A DNA stretch of 8,108 nt, from assembly GCA_934402125.1 (NCBI GenBank), contig CAKRTY010000060.1:1-8108 (forward strand), read 5' to 3'. The position numbers were made by a program, and so were the translations under genes. The stretch comes from an uncultured Anaerosacchariphilus sp. GTDB lineage: Bacteria; Bacillota; Clostridia; Lachnospirales; Lachnospiraceae. Shown here in pieces: positions 1 to 7,079 of this stretch. The notes beneath the pieces were generated by a model that searched no databases, was not told the DNA's origin, and was given only the letters and a program-made list of their open reading frames with translations. Position 1 is the first letter of the stretch, and each line of letters begins with the position of its first letter.

Positions 1-2
1 GC

Positions 3-905
3 TTACAAGGTCTGATATAAGGCTTCGATGGCCGCCGCGTCTGCCAGCCCTTCCGAAAATGCCGTAGCGCTTCCGGCAGCCGTTCCCAGCTTCAGCGCCT
101 CCTCGTAGCTTCCGCTTCTGTCGAAGCCCGCCAGGAAGCCCGCTACCATCGAGTCTCCCGCACCCACCGAATTGACCACGGTTCCCTTCGGCGTCCCTAT
201 CTGACAGGTGGTTCCTTCCGCCGTCAGCAGAAAAGCGCCGTCCCCGGCCATGGATACCAGTACGTTTTCCGCGCCCAGCTTCTGAAGCTCTCCGGCATAG
301 TGGGCGATCTCCTCCGGCGTACTACATTCCGTATGGAACATCTCTCCCAGCTCATGATGATTGGGCTTAATGAGAAACGGGTGGTATTTCACCACATTCA
401 GAAGCAGATCGCCGCTGGCGTCCACCACCATACGGATTCCCCGGCCCATGAGCCGTTCCAGAATCCTCTCATAGGTATCTGCAGGCAGACAGCCGGGAAT
501 GCTTCCGGCCAGCACCAGCGTATCTCCCTTTTCCAGACGATCCAGCTTTTCATAGAGCTCCCGGATTGCCTGTTCCGTGATGACCGGCCCCTGACCGTTT
601 ATCTCTGTTTCCTCTCCATGCTTTACCTTCACATTGATCCGGGTATTCCCTTCGGGAAGCCGGATAAAATCCGTGTGGATTCCACGGGCCTCGATTCCGG
701 CCTCCAGCGCCTGTCCGGTAAAGCCTGCCACGAATCCCAGGGCTGTACTGTCGGCCCCAAGCTCCCGTAAAATGCCGGACACATTGATTCCCTTGCCTCC
801 CCAGACAATGCTCTCATGCTTTGCCCGGTTGATTTCTCCCGGCGCCAGACTGTCCAGAAATACCACATAGTCCCAAGCCGGATTGAAGGTTACTGTATAA
901 ATCAT
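3..905 (-). CDS. fruK: PfkB-family 1-phosphofructokinase (FruK/LacC type)
   Basis: This is a 300-residue cytoplasmic sugar-phosphate kinase of the ribokinase/PfkB fold, a normal length for FruK or LacC. The likely reaction is ATP-dependent phosphorylation of fructose 1-phosphate to fructose 1,6-bisphosphate. Visible signatures are an N-terminal TFNPAWD substrate motif (residues 6-12; the usual form is LNPALD), GGKGIN (36-41), the family-typical INGQGP (102-107), KPN (180-182), and the C-terminal PfkB signature NSVGAGDSMVAGF (245-257) with the catalytic base Asp251. The ATG at 905 is preceded by AGAAAGGA about 8 nt upstream and lies 25 nt after the regulator stop, so this is the last gene of the operon visible here. 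A mannose-type PTS upstream that would deliver a 1-phosphorylated ketose favours FruK. Tagatose-6-phosphate kinase (LacC) is the main alternative, and motifs alone do not separate the two. Confidence 0.88.
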   Translation of the reverse strand: MIYTVTFNPAWDYVVFLDSLAPGEINRAKHESIVWGGKGINVSGILRELGADSTALGFVAGFTGQALEAGIEARGIHTDFIRLPEGNTRINVKVKHGEETEINGQGPVITEQAIRELYEKLDRLEKGDTLVLAGSIPGCLPADTYERILERLMGRGIRMVVDASGDLLLNVVKYHPFLIKPNHHELGEMFHTECSTPEEIAHYAGELQKLGAENVLVSMAGDGAFLLTAEGTTCQIGTPKGTVVNSVGAGDSMVAGFLAGFDRSGSYEEALKLGTAAGSATAFSEGLADAAAIEALYQTL

Positions 906-930
906 AGCCGTTTTCCTTTCTGTTTAAAGT

Positions 931-3648
931 TTAAAAATCCTCTTCCTTCTGGAGAACCTGTTTTCTGCCCTCATAATGGATATAGTCGTAGATGTAGGCA
1001 ATCTCGCTCAACACCAGCCGGATATTGTACTGTCTGGCGATATTGGCGAAGCTTTTTTCCACCATTTGGATAAAATCACCATGCTCTTCCTCAAAATGTT
1101 CCAGCTTCAGATGGGTCGTAATTTCTTCCTTCTTAACCAGGCGCTCGATCAGGCAGCTGATATGGATATTCAGTCCCACAATGGTTTTTTCCAGAAATTT
1201 CCGTTTCATCAGGGTCTGCAGCTCGTCCAGCATGGCGTCTACCTGGCTTAATACCTTTCCGGCATTCAGAATCGTCAGCGCCTCCACCACGTTCTGAAGA
1301 GAAAATACATTCAGCAGGTTCTTCCGGAACTGCTCAAATTCCTCCGGGGAAAGATAGCCGTTAAAGCATTCCCGCAGACGCGGAAAGCTATTGAAGGTAA
1401 TAATCTCCTCCAGGGGAATCATCGGAAATCTCTCGCTCTGAATCGGCACAGCCGTGGTCGCCGCGAAGAGTACGTTATATTTATCCAGCTCTCCCGCCCG
1501 ATCCAGCTCCGTAAAGGTATCGTAATCGTAGCACTTTACCGTAAGATCCAGATTTTTCGGCAGGCTGTCCAGGAAAAGTTCCCCCACTCTTGCCGCCACG
1601 TCGCTTCCGCTCTCGCTGATGAAAATCAGCACGTCCTCCCTGTGGGCCCGTTCAATGAGCTTATAGCTGGTCTTTACATTTTCCCGGGCGTCCTCCAGGA
1701 TCTCCGCCAGCGGCGCTCCGCGGTTTATGGCAAAGCCGATTTCCAGCGCCAGATTGGTTGACACATTGTTGATGATTCCAAAATTAATATCGGATACGTC
1801 CCCGATCACTTCTTCTATATTTTCCAGGGAGCCCAGATCCACCAGCATCAGCACATCCCTGTTCTCACTGTAATAGAGAATATTCCGAAGCTGCTTTCCT
1901 ACCTCCACCACAGACATATCGTAGGGCATATCAATAGCGTGGAAGATATGCTTCTTCATCAGCTTATTGCAGACGTCCGCGATACTGCTGGCTGTGGCAT
2001 AGCCGTGGCAGATGATAAAGGCCTGGATAGGCAGAGTGCCGTGTCCGGCCCGTATATGGTTCAGCAAAATGGTCAGGGCCGCCTGTTCCGTCTCTGACAG
2101 CGTCACCTCCAGGTTCTGACGGATCAGAGCCGTAATCTCCCTGGCGATCAGTGTCTCCGTGCGGGATTCCTTCTGCAGGACCTCCCGGAGCCGATCCAAA
2201 GAAGTCCGGTGGGCCTCGCACCATTCTTTCATCATCTCGTTAAAGGCGTCGCTGTAATAGACCCACCGGGAAAAGGTCAGGACAAAGCTGTGGGGCACGT
2301 CCACATTGTAAATGCTGCGGACATAATCAAAAATGCGGATCAGCATCTGCTCTATCAGTCTCAGCTTTTCATTCTCGGCAATTCTGCGGAACAGAATATA
2401 CTCGCTGTACTCGTCCAGGATCCGACTGCTCTCCTCCAGAAATTCCAGATAACTCATCCGGTTCTCATAATACTGCCCAAACTTATCCAAAAGCTGGCTG
2501 TAGAGCCTGATTTCCCGGTAGATTTCCGCGTCCTGACAAAGCTCCGGCAATGTCAGAAAGCGCTCCTCTCCCACCTGCTTCCGGAATTCCAGCTGGACAC
2601 CCCGCAGAAGCTCCCGGGGAAGCAGCAGCAGATCAAGCCGGATCTCCTCCTCCTTACGCTGGGCCGAAAATGCCTTTGCGCAAAGCTGTTTTACACAATT
2701 TTCCAGTTCTTCCACATTTTCGGGAAACAGGTGTCGGCTTAAGGTCCGGTAGGCCTGTTCGCTGATCCGGATCGGTTTTTTCAGTCTCTGCTCTTCCTTT
2801 CGCAGAAAATGGGTCAGCAGCATTTCCTTCTCTACCTGGGAGCGCTCGGAAAGCTCCGGCAGCGTCACTCGCATAAAGGTCAGCTTTTTCCGATATTCCT
2901 CATAGCAGTCTCCGTTTTCCAAGGTCAGGATATAGCGGCCCCTTCCCTGCTCCTCTCCGGTCTGCCGCCGCTCAATCAGGTGCAGCACAGAAAGCTGAAG
3001 CTCCGGCGGAAATTCATCGTAATCTTCAAAGACTACAAAATCCCCGTTTCCGGTTTTCTGGAGCCTCTGCTTTAGTTCCTCCCGCATTTTATCCCCGTCG
3101 GCGCTTCCGCCGCCCAGCGACTGGGCATCCAGCCGGATAAACCTGGCCTCCTCCGGCACAATGCCTGTATCCTTCGCGTAACAATAAGAAAGCCAGGCAA
3201 GAAAACTCTTCCCTGTTCCTCTGGCTCCCTCTATATAAAGCGGCAGTCCGGCCGGGGGATAATCCACGGCCACTCTGCATTTTTCCACTGCTGTCTTCAG
3301 GGAAAGGTTGCAGCCCACTGCCTGCTCAAAGTTCTGCTTCTTTTTCAGATGTTTTTGGATAAATTCCTCCAGTTCCTCCAAATCGCAAAACTCGTCCTGT
3401 ATCGTCGAAAGGCTGCAGCGCTCCAGAATCGTCTTCTTATCCAGGAAATACACCGGACGGGTGCTTACCTTTACCAGCACCCCCTCCTTGAAGCCCTCGT
3501 TCAGATACTGGCTGGCCAGATTTCTGCTGACACTCAGCTTCTCGCAGACTGCTGCCGCCGTCAGAGCCTCATAACGGCCCTCCTCCAGCTTTTCCGTCTG
3601 CTTTCCTATATATTCCAGAATTTCCTGTTTGGTATTGACATATCCCAT
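931..3648 (-). CDS. levR: LevR-type PTS-regulated transcriptional regulator (PRD protein) with degenerate AAA+ domain
   Basis: This is a 905-residue multidomain regulator. An N-terminal winged helix-turn-helix (about 28-70) ends in the TRPVYFLD motif familiar from LevR proteins. An AAA+ domain (about 112-345) has Walker A GARGTGKS (141-148) and a Walker-B-like stretch FVVFEDYDEFPPE (204-216). PRD1 carries His453. An EIIA-Man-like domain (about 540-665) has the acceptor motif ICHGYATASS with His548. A GatB-like segment (about 670-760) shows no cysteine at the usual acceptor position. PRD2 has GLNIHI with His829. In LevR, PTS phosphorylation of the EIIA-like and PRD2 histidines sets activity, and His548 and His829 match those sites by context. 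The oddity is that no GAFTGA loop lies between Walker A and Walker B; that stretch instead reads LGGGSADGDK and then a charged helix. The start ATG at 3648 has GGGAG at 3661-3657 and follows the hydrolase stop by 18 nt. The likely target is its own PTS operon (inference). Confidence 0.9.
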   Translation of the reverse strand: MGYVNTKQEILEYIGKQTEKLEEGRYEALTAAAVCEKLSVSRNLASQYLNEGFKEGVLVKVSTRPVYFLDKKTILERCSLSTIQDEFCDLEELEEFIQKHLKKKQNFEQAVGCNLSLKTAVEKCRVAVDYPPAGLPLYIEGARGTGKSFLAWLSYCYAKDTGIVPEEARFIRLDAQSLGGGSADGDKMREELKQRLQKTGNGDFVVFEDYDEFPPELQLSVLHLIERRQTGEEQGRGRYILTLENGDCYEEYRKKLTFMRVTLPELSERSQVEKEMLLTHFLRKEEQRLKKPIRISEQAYRTLSRHLFPENVEELENCVKQLCAKAFSAQRKEEEIRLDLLLLPRELLRGVQLEFRKQVGEERFLTLPELCQDAEIYREIRLYSQLLDKFGQYYENRMSYLEFLEESSRILDEYSEYILFRRIAENEKLRLIEQMLIRIFDYVRSIYNVDVPHSFVLTFSRWVYYSDAFNEMMKEWCEAHRTSLDRLREVLQKESRTETLIAREITALIRQNLEVTLSETEQAALTILLNHIRAGHGTLPIQAFIICHGYATASSIADVCNKLMKKHIFHAIDMPYDMSVVEVGKQLRNILYYSENRDVLMLVDLGSLENIEEVIGDVSDINFGIINNVSTNLALEIGFAINRGAPLAEILEDARENVKTSYKLIERAHREDVLIFISESGSDVAARVGELFLDSLPKNLDLTVKCYDYDTFTELDRAGELDKYNVLFAATTAVPIQSERFPMIPLEEIITFNSFPRLRECFNGYLSPEEFEQFRKNLLNVFSLQNVVEALTILNAGKVLSQVDAMLDELQTLMKRKFLEKTIVGLNIHISCLIERLVKKEEITTHLKLEHFEEEHGDFIQMVEKSFANIARQYNIRLVLSEIAYIYDYIHYEGRKQVLQKEEDF

Positions 3649-3666
3649 CGCTGCGTCTCCCGTATC

Positions 3667-4569
3667 CTATCTGAACTGTTCCCGGCAGGGAACTACCAGA
3701 TCCTTCCATACATCATCGAAAAATTTCTTTGAATCTAACGCCTGTAATGATACCACAAGTTGCTGCTCTGGCACAACCACAATATACTGTCCGTACTTTC
3801 CGTCTGCCCGGTAGGACTCATAATCCGGGTTGATCCAGAACTGATAGCCGTAGCCGCATTTTGGAACATCATGGGTGATCTGATTCCGGGTGGCCTCCTT
3901 CAGATACCATTCCGGAACCAGGGTACTGCCTTCCCATTTTCCCTGATTCAGAAGCAGCCGGCCTATCGCGGACATCTCATCAATGGTCAGCATCAGACCG
4001 TTGGCGGCGGCGGAATGTCCTAGGGGACAGCTCAGCCAGTCCGCATTGCCGATCTGCAGCGGTTCAAAGAACCGGGGCTTCATGTATTCCACCAGGCTTT
4101 GCCCTGTCAGCTTCTCTATAATACAGCTTAACATATAGGTATTGAAATTGCAGTATTCAAAATGAGTTCCCGGCTCATAACCGAAATCATTTTTCATAAA
4201 GAAGTCCACCCAGTCGTGCTCCCGGTAACGCTGGGGATCGTCCGCAAAGAAAAGCTTGCTGGACAATCCACAGTTCATGGTCAGTAAATCGTGGACTGTA
4301 ATCTTCCGGACATTGGGGTGAATATCCTGATACCGGTATTCCGGGAAGAAATCCAGAAGCCGATCCTCCGCTGTCAAAAGCTTTTCGCCCATGGCGATTC
4401 CCACGCCCAGAGAAGTAACGCTTTTGGATACGGAATACACATTCAGTCTGGTTTTCTGATCCAGTCTCTTATATTCCTCCACCAGCTCGTCCTTATGCCA
4501 TACCTGAATGTAATGCAGAACGATGTCCTTCTCTTTCATTTTCTGTATAAACTCTGTCATCGGTGTCAT
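3667..4569 (-). CDS. Serine hydrolase, beta-lactamase class C / penicillin-binding fold, no signal peptide
   Basis: This 300-residue protein belongs to the beta-lactamase/D-aminopeptidase/esterase superfamily. From the ATG at 4569, the nucleophile motif SxxK is S46-V-S-K49, the second catalytic motif is Y139-C-N141, and a KTG-like box appears as G257-K-Y-G260. Motif order and length fit a complete single domain. No hydrophobic signal peptide or lipobox precedes the domain, so it is probably cytoplasmic, which is unusual for penicillin-binding relatives but common among EstB-like esterases. The open frame extends upstream to an ATG at 4620, but the 4569 ATG has GGGGAGGG 9 nt upstream and avoids overlapping the EIID gene, so I chose it. 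It sits 34 nt after EIID and 18 nt before the regulator, inside the operon. The substrate is unknown. An esterase or deacylase acting on an imported sugar derivative is speculation. Confidence 0.85.
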   Translation of the reverse strand: MTPMTEFIQKMKEKDIVLHYIQVWHKDELVEEYKRLDQKTRLNVYSVSKSVTSLGVGIAMGEKLLTAEDRLLDFFPEYRYQDIHPNVRKITVHDLLTMNCGLSSKLFFADDPQRYREHDWVDFFMKNDFGYEPGTHFEYCNFNTYMLSCIIEKLTGQSLVEYMKPRFFEPLQIGNADWLSCPLGHSAAANGLMLTIDEMSAIGRLLLNQGKWEGSTLVPEWYLKEATRNQITHDVPKCGYGYQFWINPDYESYRADGKYGQYIVVVPEQQLVVSLQALDSKKFFDDVWKDLVVPCREQFR

Positions 4570-4578
4570 ATCCAGATT

Positions 4579-4586
4579 CCCTCCCC
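4579..4586 (-). promoter_or_regulatory. Ribosome binding site fixing the serine hydrolase start
   Basis: GGGGAGGG on the minus strand, 9 nt before the ATG at 4569. It decides between this start and the in-frame ATG at 4620, which would lie inside the EIID reading frame. Confidence 0.75.
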
Positions 4587-4603
4587 GTCCGTATGATTTT
4601 GAT

Positions 4604-5422
4604 TTAGAAAATTCCCACAAAGGTTCCCAGAATGCTCAGTACAATGATACCCAGCAGAATGGCGTTGACCTTCACGCCCTTCTTAATCAGCTTGTAGATA
4701 CCAAGCGTGGTAAGAAGCGGAAGCATCTTCGGCATAATGCCGTTCAGAATATCGTTCAGCGCGATTGCGGAATCTCCGCTTCCAATCTGGATTCCCAGGT
4801 TGACGTTTACCATGGAGGCTACCATACCGCCGATAACCAGCAATCCGATGATGGCCGCGCCACGGAAAATCTTGTCGGTAATACCCATTTTCTCAAACTG
4901 GTTCAATGCCTTCATACCGGAATTGTAACCCAGATGGGCGCCGAAATAACGAACCAGCACGTTGGGGATATTGAACAGCAACAGGAACAGAATCGGCGCA
5001 AACAGATTGCCTGTCAGTGCCAGGGAGCATGCAATACCTCCTGCCAGGGGTCTTAAGGTTCCCCAGAACACGGAATCGCCGATACCTGCCAGAGGTCCCA
5101 TCAGGCTGGCCTTTACGGAGTTGATGGAATTGGCGTCAAAATTCTCGGTATTGGCATTCTCTTCTTCCATGGCCGCCGCGATACCGAAGATAAACGGGTC
5201 TACCATAGGCGTGGAGTTAAAGAACTCCGCGTGTCTCTTTAAGGCCTCCGCCAGATCCTGCTTATCCGGATAAAGCTTTCTTAAAATCGGGGACAGGGCG
5301 TACTGGCAGCCCTGGCTCATCTGACGCTCGTAGTTGAAGGACGCGTTTACCGTAAAGGAACGCCAGAACATTTTATTGATATCTTTTTTCGTCAGTTTCT
5401 TTGCATTTTCATTAGAAGTCAT
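4604..5422 (-). CDS. levG: PTS mannose/fructose/sorbose family transporter subunit IID
   Basis: This 272-residue membrane subunit partners EIIC to form the sugar channel of a mannose-family PTS. The N-terminal LTKKDINKMFWRSF (10-23) and NYERQMSQG (30-38) are typical of IID openings. The conserved core follows: H64-AEFFNSTP, AMEEE (84-88) and SLMGPLAGIGDSVFWGTLRP (106-125). Hydrophobic segments around 127-150, 187-203 and 253-272 fit the C-terminal membrane region, and the protein ends at a short Gly-Ile-Phe. The ATG at 5422 overlaps the end of EIIC by 11 nt, and its AAGGAGGAG Shine-Dalgarno (5437-5429) lies within the EIIC coding sequence, which suggests coupled translation. The symbol is by analogy with levDEFG; the sugar specificity is not proven. 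Confidence 0.95.
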   Translation of the reverse strand: MTSNENAKKLTKKDINKMFWRSFTVNASFNYERQMSQGCQYALSPILRKLYPDKQDLAEALKRHAEFFNSTPMVDPFIFGIAAAMEEENANTENFDANSINSVKASLMGPLAGIGDSVFWGTLRPLAGGIACSLALTGNLFAPILFLLLFNIPNVLVRYFGAHLGYNSGMKALNQFEKMGITDKIFRGAAIIGLLVIGGMVASMVNVNLGIQIGSGDSAIALNDILNGIMPKMLPLLTTLGIYKLIKKGVKVNAILLGIIVLSILGTFVGIF

Positions 5423-6179
5423 CGTCGTCTCCTCCTTCTGTCTCTGCCGCTACTGCTGCCGGCTTATCCTGATTCAGCATCAGCGCTACAATAATAATTC
5501 CAAGCATTGCGATTCCCAGAACCGGCATACCCAGGTATGCGGAGAGAATAAAGCCCAGCATGAAGAAGGGTGCTACCTTTTTGGTCAGAAGCATGCTTGC
5601 CAGAAGCGCGAAACCAAGTGCCGGAAGAATGCCTGCCGCTACGCTGATACCGTCCTTTACGAACTGAGGAATGACAGCCAGGAACTTCTCTACTGCCGGA
5701 GCGCCGAAGCTGTAGCATACTGCCATGACAATCGCCATAACCAGCGCATAGGACAGAAAGCTTACCATGTGCATCCGATCTACGCCGTCTGCGTCTCCCT
5801 TTGCCGCATACTCATCGGACTTATGAAGGAGCCATGCTCTTACTACCAGATAATAGGTGTTTTTCAGAAGAAGCGCTACCGTAGCAATCGGAATAGCCAG
5901 CGCCAGAGCCGCCTCGGTTCCGCCGTGTGAGCTGATGGCCAGCGCCGTACCCAGGATACCTCCCGCGGTAATCTCCGGCGGAAGCGCCGCTCCGATGGTC
6001 ACATTTCCCATAAAGGCCAGCTCCAGGGTAGCTCCTACAGCCAGTCCCGTCTGCACATCTCCAAGTACCAGACCTACCAAAGGTCCCATCACAATCGGTC
6101 TCTGAATCATGGAATTTCCTACACCGCACTCAAGAAAGCCGATGAATGCCACGATACCGATAAAAATTGCCTGCATCAT
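5412..6179 (-). CDS. levF: PTS mannose/fructose/sorbose family transporter subunit IIC
   Basis: This 255-residue polytopic membrane protein forms the sugar-translocating component together with IID. It carries the family block RPIVMGPLVGLVLGDVQTGL (27-46), then AVGATLELAFMGNVTIGAALPP (47-68), followed by several hydrophobic stretches: about 70-105, 140-157, 176-198, and 203-236. The tail is strongly acidic, ending GGDDDDF. Part of that tail is dictated at the DNA level because it contains the Shine-Dalgarno of the overlapping IID gene. The frame begins with two adjacent ATGs. The first, at 6179, has GGGAGG about 8 nt upstream, and the gap after EIIB is 18 nt. The symbol is by analogy with the lev system. 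Confidence 0.95.
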   Translation of the reverse strand: MMQAIFIGIVAFIGFLECGVGNSMIQRPIVMGPLVGLVLGDVQTGLAVGATLELAFMGNVTIGAALPPEITAGGILGTALAISSHGGTEAALALAIPIATVALLLKNTYYLVVRAWLLHKSDEYAAKGDADGVDRMHMVSFLSYALVMAIVMAVCYSFGAPAVEKFLAVIPQFVKDGISVAAGILPALGFALLASMLLTKKVAPFFMLGFILSAYLGMPVLGIAMLGIIIVALMLNQDKPAAVAAETEGGDDDDF

Positions 6180-6197
6180 AACGATTTCCTCCCACTT

Positions 6198-6659
6198 TTA
6201 TTTAAAAATTTTCTTCGGGTCACTGGGTACTGCCTGAATAAATACCTCAATTCCCTTTGCAACCGCTTCCTTCAGAAGCTTTTCCTCTTCCTCTGTCACA
6301 TTTACCATGTTGGATAACGGATGCGTCTCTGCTGTTGCCTTGGTTCCGCCCAGATTGATTCCGGTAATCTGCTCACAGCTCTCTGCAAGCTTTACGGCGT
6401 CCGCCACATTGCTGGTCACAATCATCAGAGAATACTTATCTGTCTTTCCCTCGTTGATCGCCTTTATGGAATCCTCGATATTCTTGATCACCAGCTTGGC
6501 ATTGCTGGGTTTTCCCAGCTTCAGAGCCGCCTTTCTCACTTCGTCCTGGACAACCGCGTCATTTGCAATCAGGATACAGTTTGGCTCTAACTGGGAACAC
6601 CAGGAAAATACCACCTGTCCATGCAGCAAACGATGATCTACCCTCAATAACTGAATCAT
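6198..6659 (-). CDS. levE: PTS mannose/fructose/sorbose family EIIB
   Basis: This 153-residue soluble phosphotransfer protein takes phosphate from EIIA and passes it to the sugar during transport through EIIC/EIID. The active-site motif is RVDHRLLHGQV (6-16), where His13 is the expected phospho-acceptor; many homologues read DDRLIHGQV, so His9 replaces Asp here. The later block INLGGTKA (101-108) and the C-terminal GIEVFIQAVPSDPKK (136-150) are also characteristic. The length is normal for a stand-alone IIB. The start ATG at 6659 is preceded by AGGAGG and lies 15 nt after the EIIA stop. In lev systems EIIB also phosphorylates the LevR regulator, so it is a plausible partner of the regulator at 931-3648 (inference). 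Confidence 0.95.
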   Translation of the reverse strand: MIQLLRVDHRLLHGQVVFSWCSQLEPNCILIANDAVVQDEVRKAALKLGKPSNAKLVIKNIEDSIKAINEGKTDKYSLMIVTSNVADAVKLAESCEQITGINLGGTKATAETHPLSNMVNVTEEEEKLLKEAVAKGIEVFIQAVPSDPKKIFK

Positions 6660-6674
6660 ACCTTTTCCTCCTGT

Positions 6675-7079
6675 CTAAAAATCTTCATCTTCCTCTGCAG
6701 TGTCTTTTGCACAACAGGTAATCAGCTCCAAGCTCTCACTGATACTTTCCCGGATCATGGTTTCTGTATCCAGATCCATCTTCAGCACCAGATTCAACAC
6801 CATGGGGGCATTCATTCCTGTCACCACATGAATCTGCGGCAGATGATTGTATGTAAGCGCATCGTTGTTGACGCTGCCGCCCAGCACATCGGTTACCGCG
6901 ATGATTTCATCCTCCGGATGCTCTTTGATAAAGTTATCAAAAAACGAATGAATATCGCTGTTTCCGTCCACATACGCATCATAGGCCAGCAATCTTTTGT
7001 TTTCTCCGGTAATCAGCTCTACCGTACTTTTCATTCCTGAAGCCAGATGTCCATGGGACATTAATATGATATACTTCAT
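6675..7079 (-). CDS. levD: PTS mannose/fructose family EIIA
   Basis: This 134-residue cytoplasmic EIIA accepts phosphate from HPr and donates it to EIIB. The active-site region SHGHLASG (8-15) places the phospho-histidine at His9 by alignment to the family pattern xHGxxAxG. The conserved acidic site TDVLGGSVNND (63-73) supplies Asp64, matching the usual DLxGGSPxN with Val in place of Pro. GMNAPMVL (88-95) is the typical third block. The ATG at 7079 has a strong AGGAGGT Shine-Dalgarno 7 nt upstream and is the first gene after the leader region, so it probably opens the operon. The protein ends in an acidic EEDEDF tail. The symbol is by analogy with levD; the order IIA-IIB-IIC-IID matches levDEFG. 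Confidence 0.94.
   Translation of the reverse strand: MKYIILMSHGHLASGMKSTVELITGENKRLLAYDAYVDGNSDIHSFFDNFIKEHPEDEIIAVTDVLGGSVNNDALTYNHLPQIHVVTGMNAPMVLNLVLKMDLDTETMIRESISESLELITCCAKDTAEEDEDF

Noticed and set aside
2209..2742. 177-residue open frame on the plus strand
   Set aside because: It lies wholly antisense to the well-supported regulator gene, shows no recognisable motif and has no convincing ribosome binding site; it is a by-product of the codon use of the real gene.
4570..4620. Upstream in-frame ATG of the serine hydrolase
   Set aside because: It would add 17 residues inside the EIID gene, and the 4569 ATG has a much better Shine-Dalgarno.
4523..5056. 177-residue open frame on the plus strand
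   Set aside because: It is antisense across the EIID/hydrolase junction, with low-complexity Gln-rich sequence and no motif.
5334..5930. 198-residue open frame on the plus strand
   Set aside because: It is antisense to EIID and EIIC, rich in Cys, His, Arg and Gln as expected of a shadow frame, and has no family resemblance.
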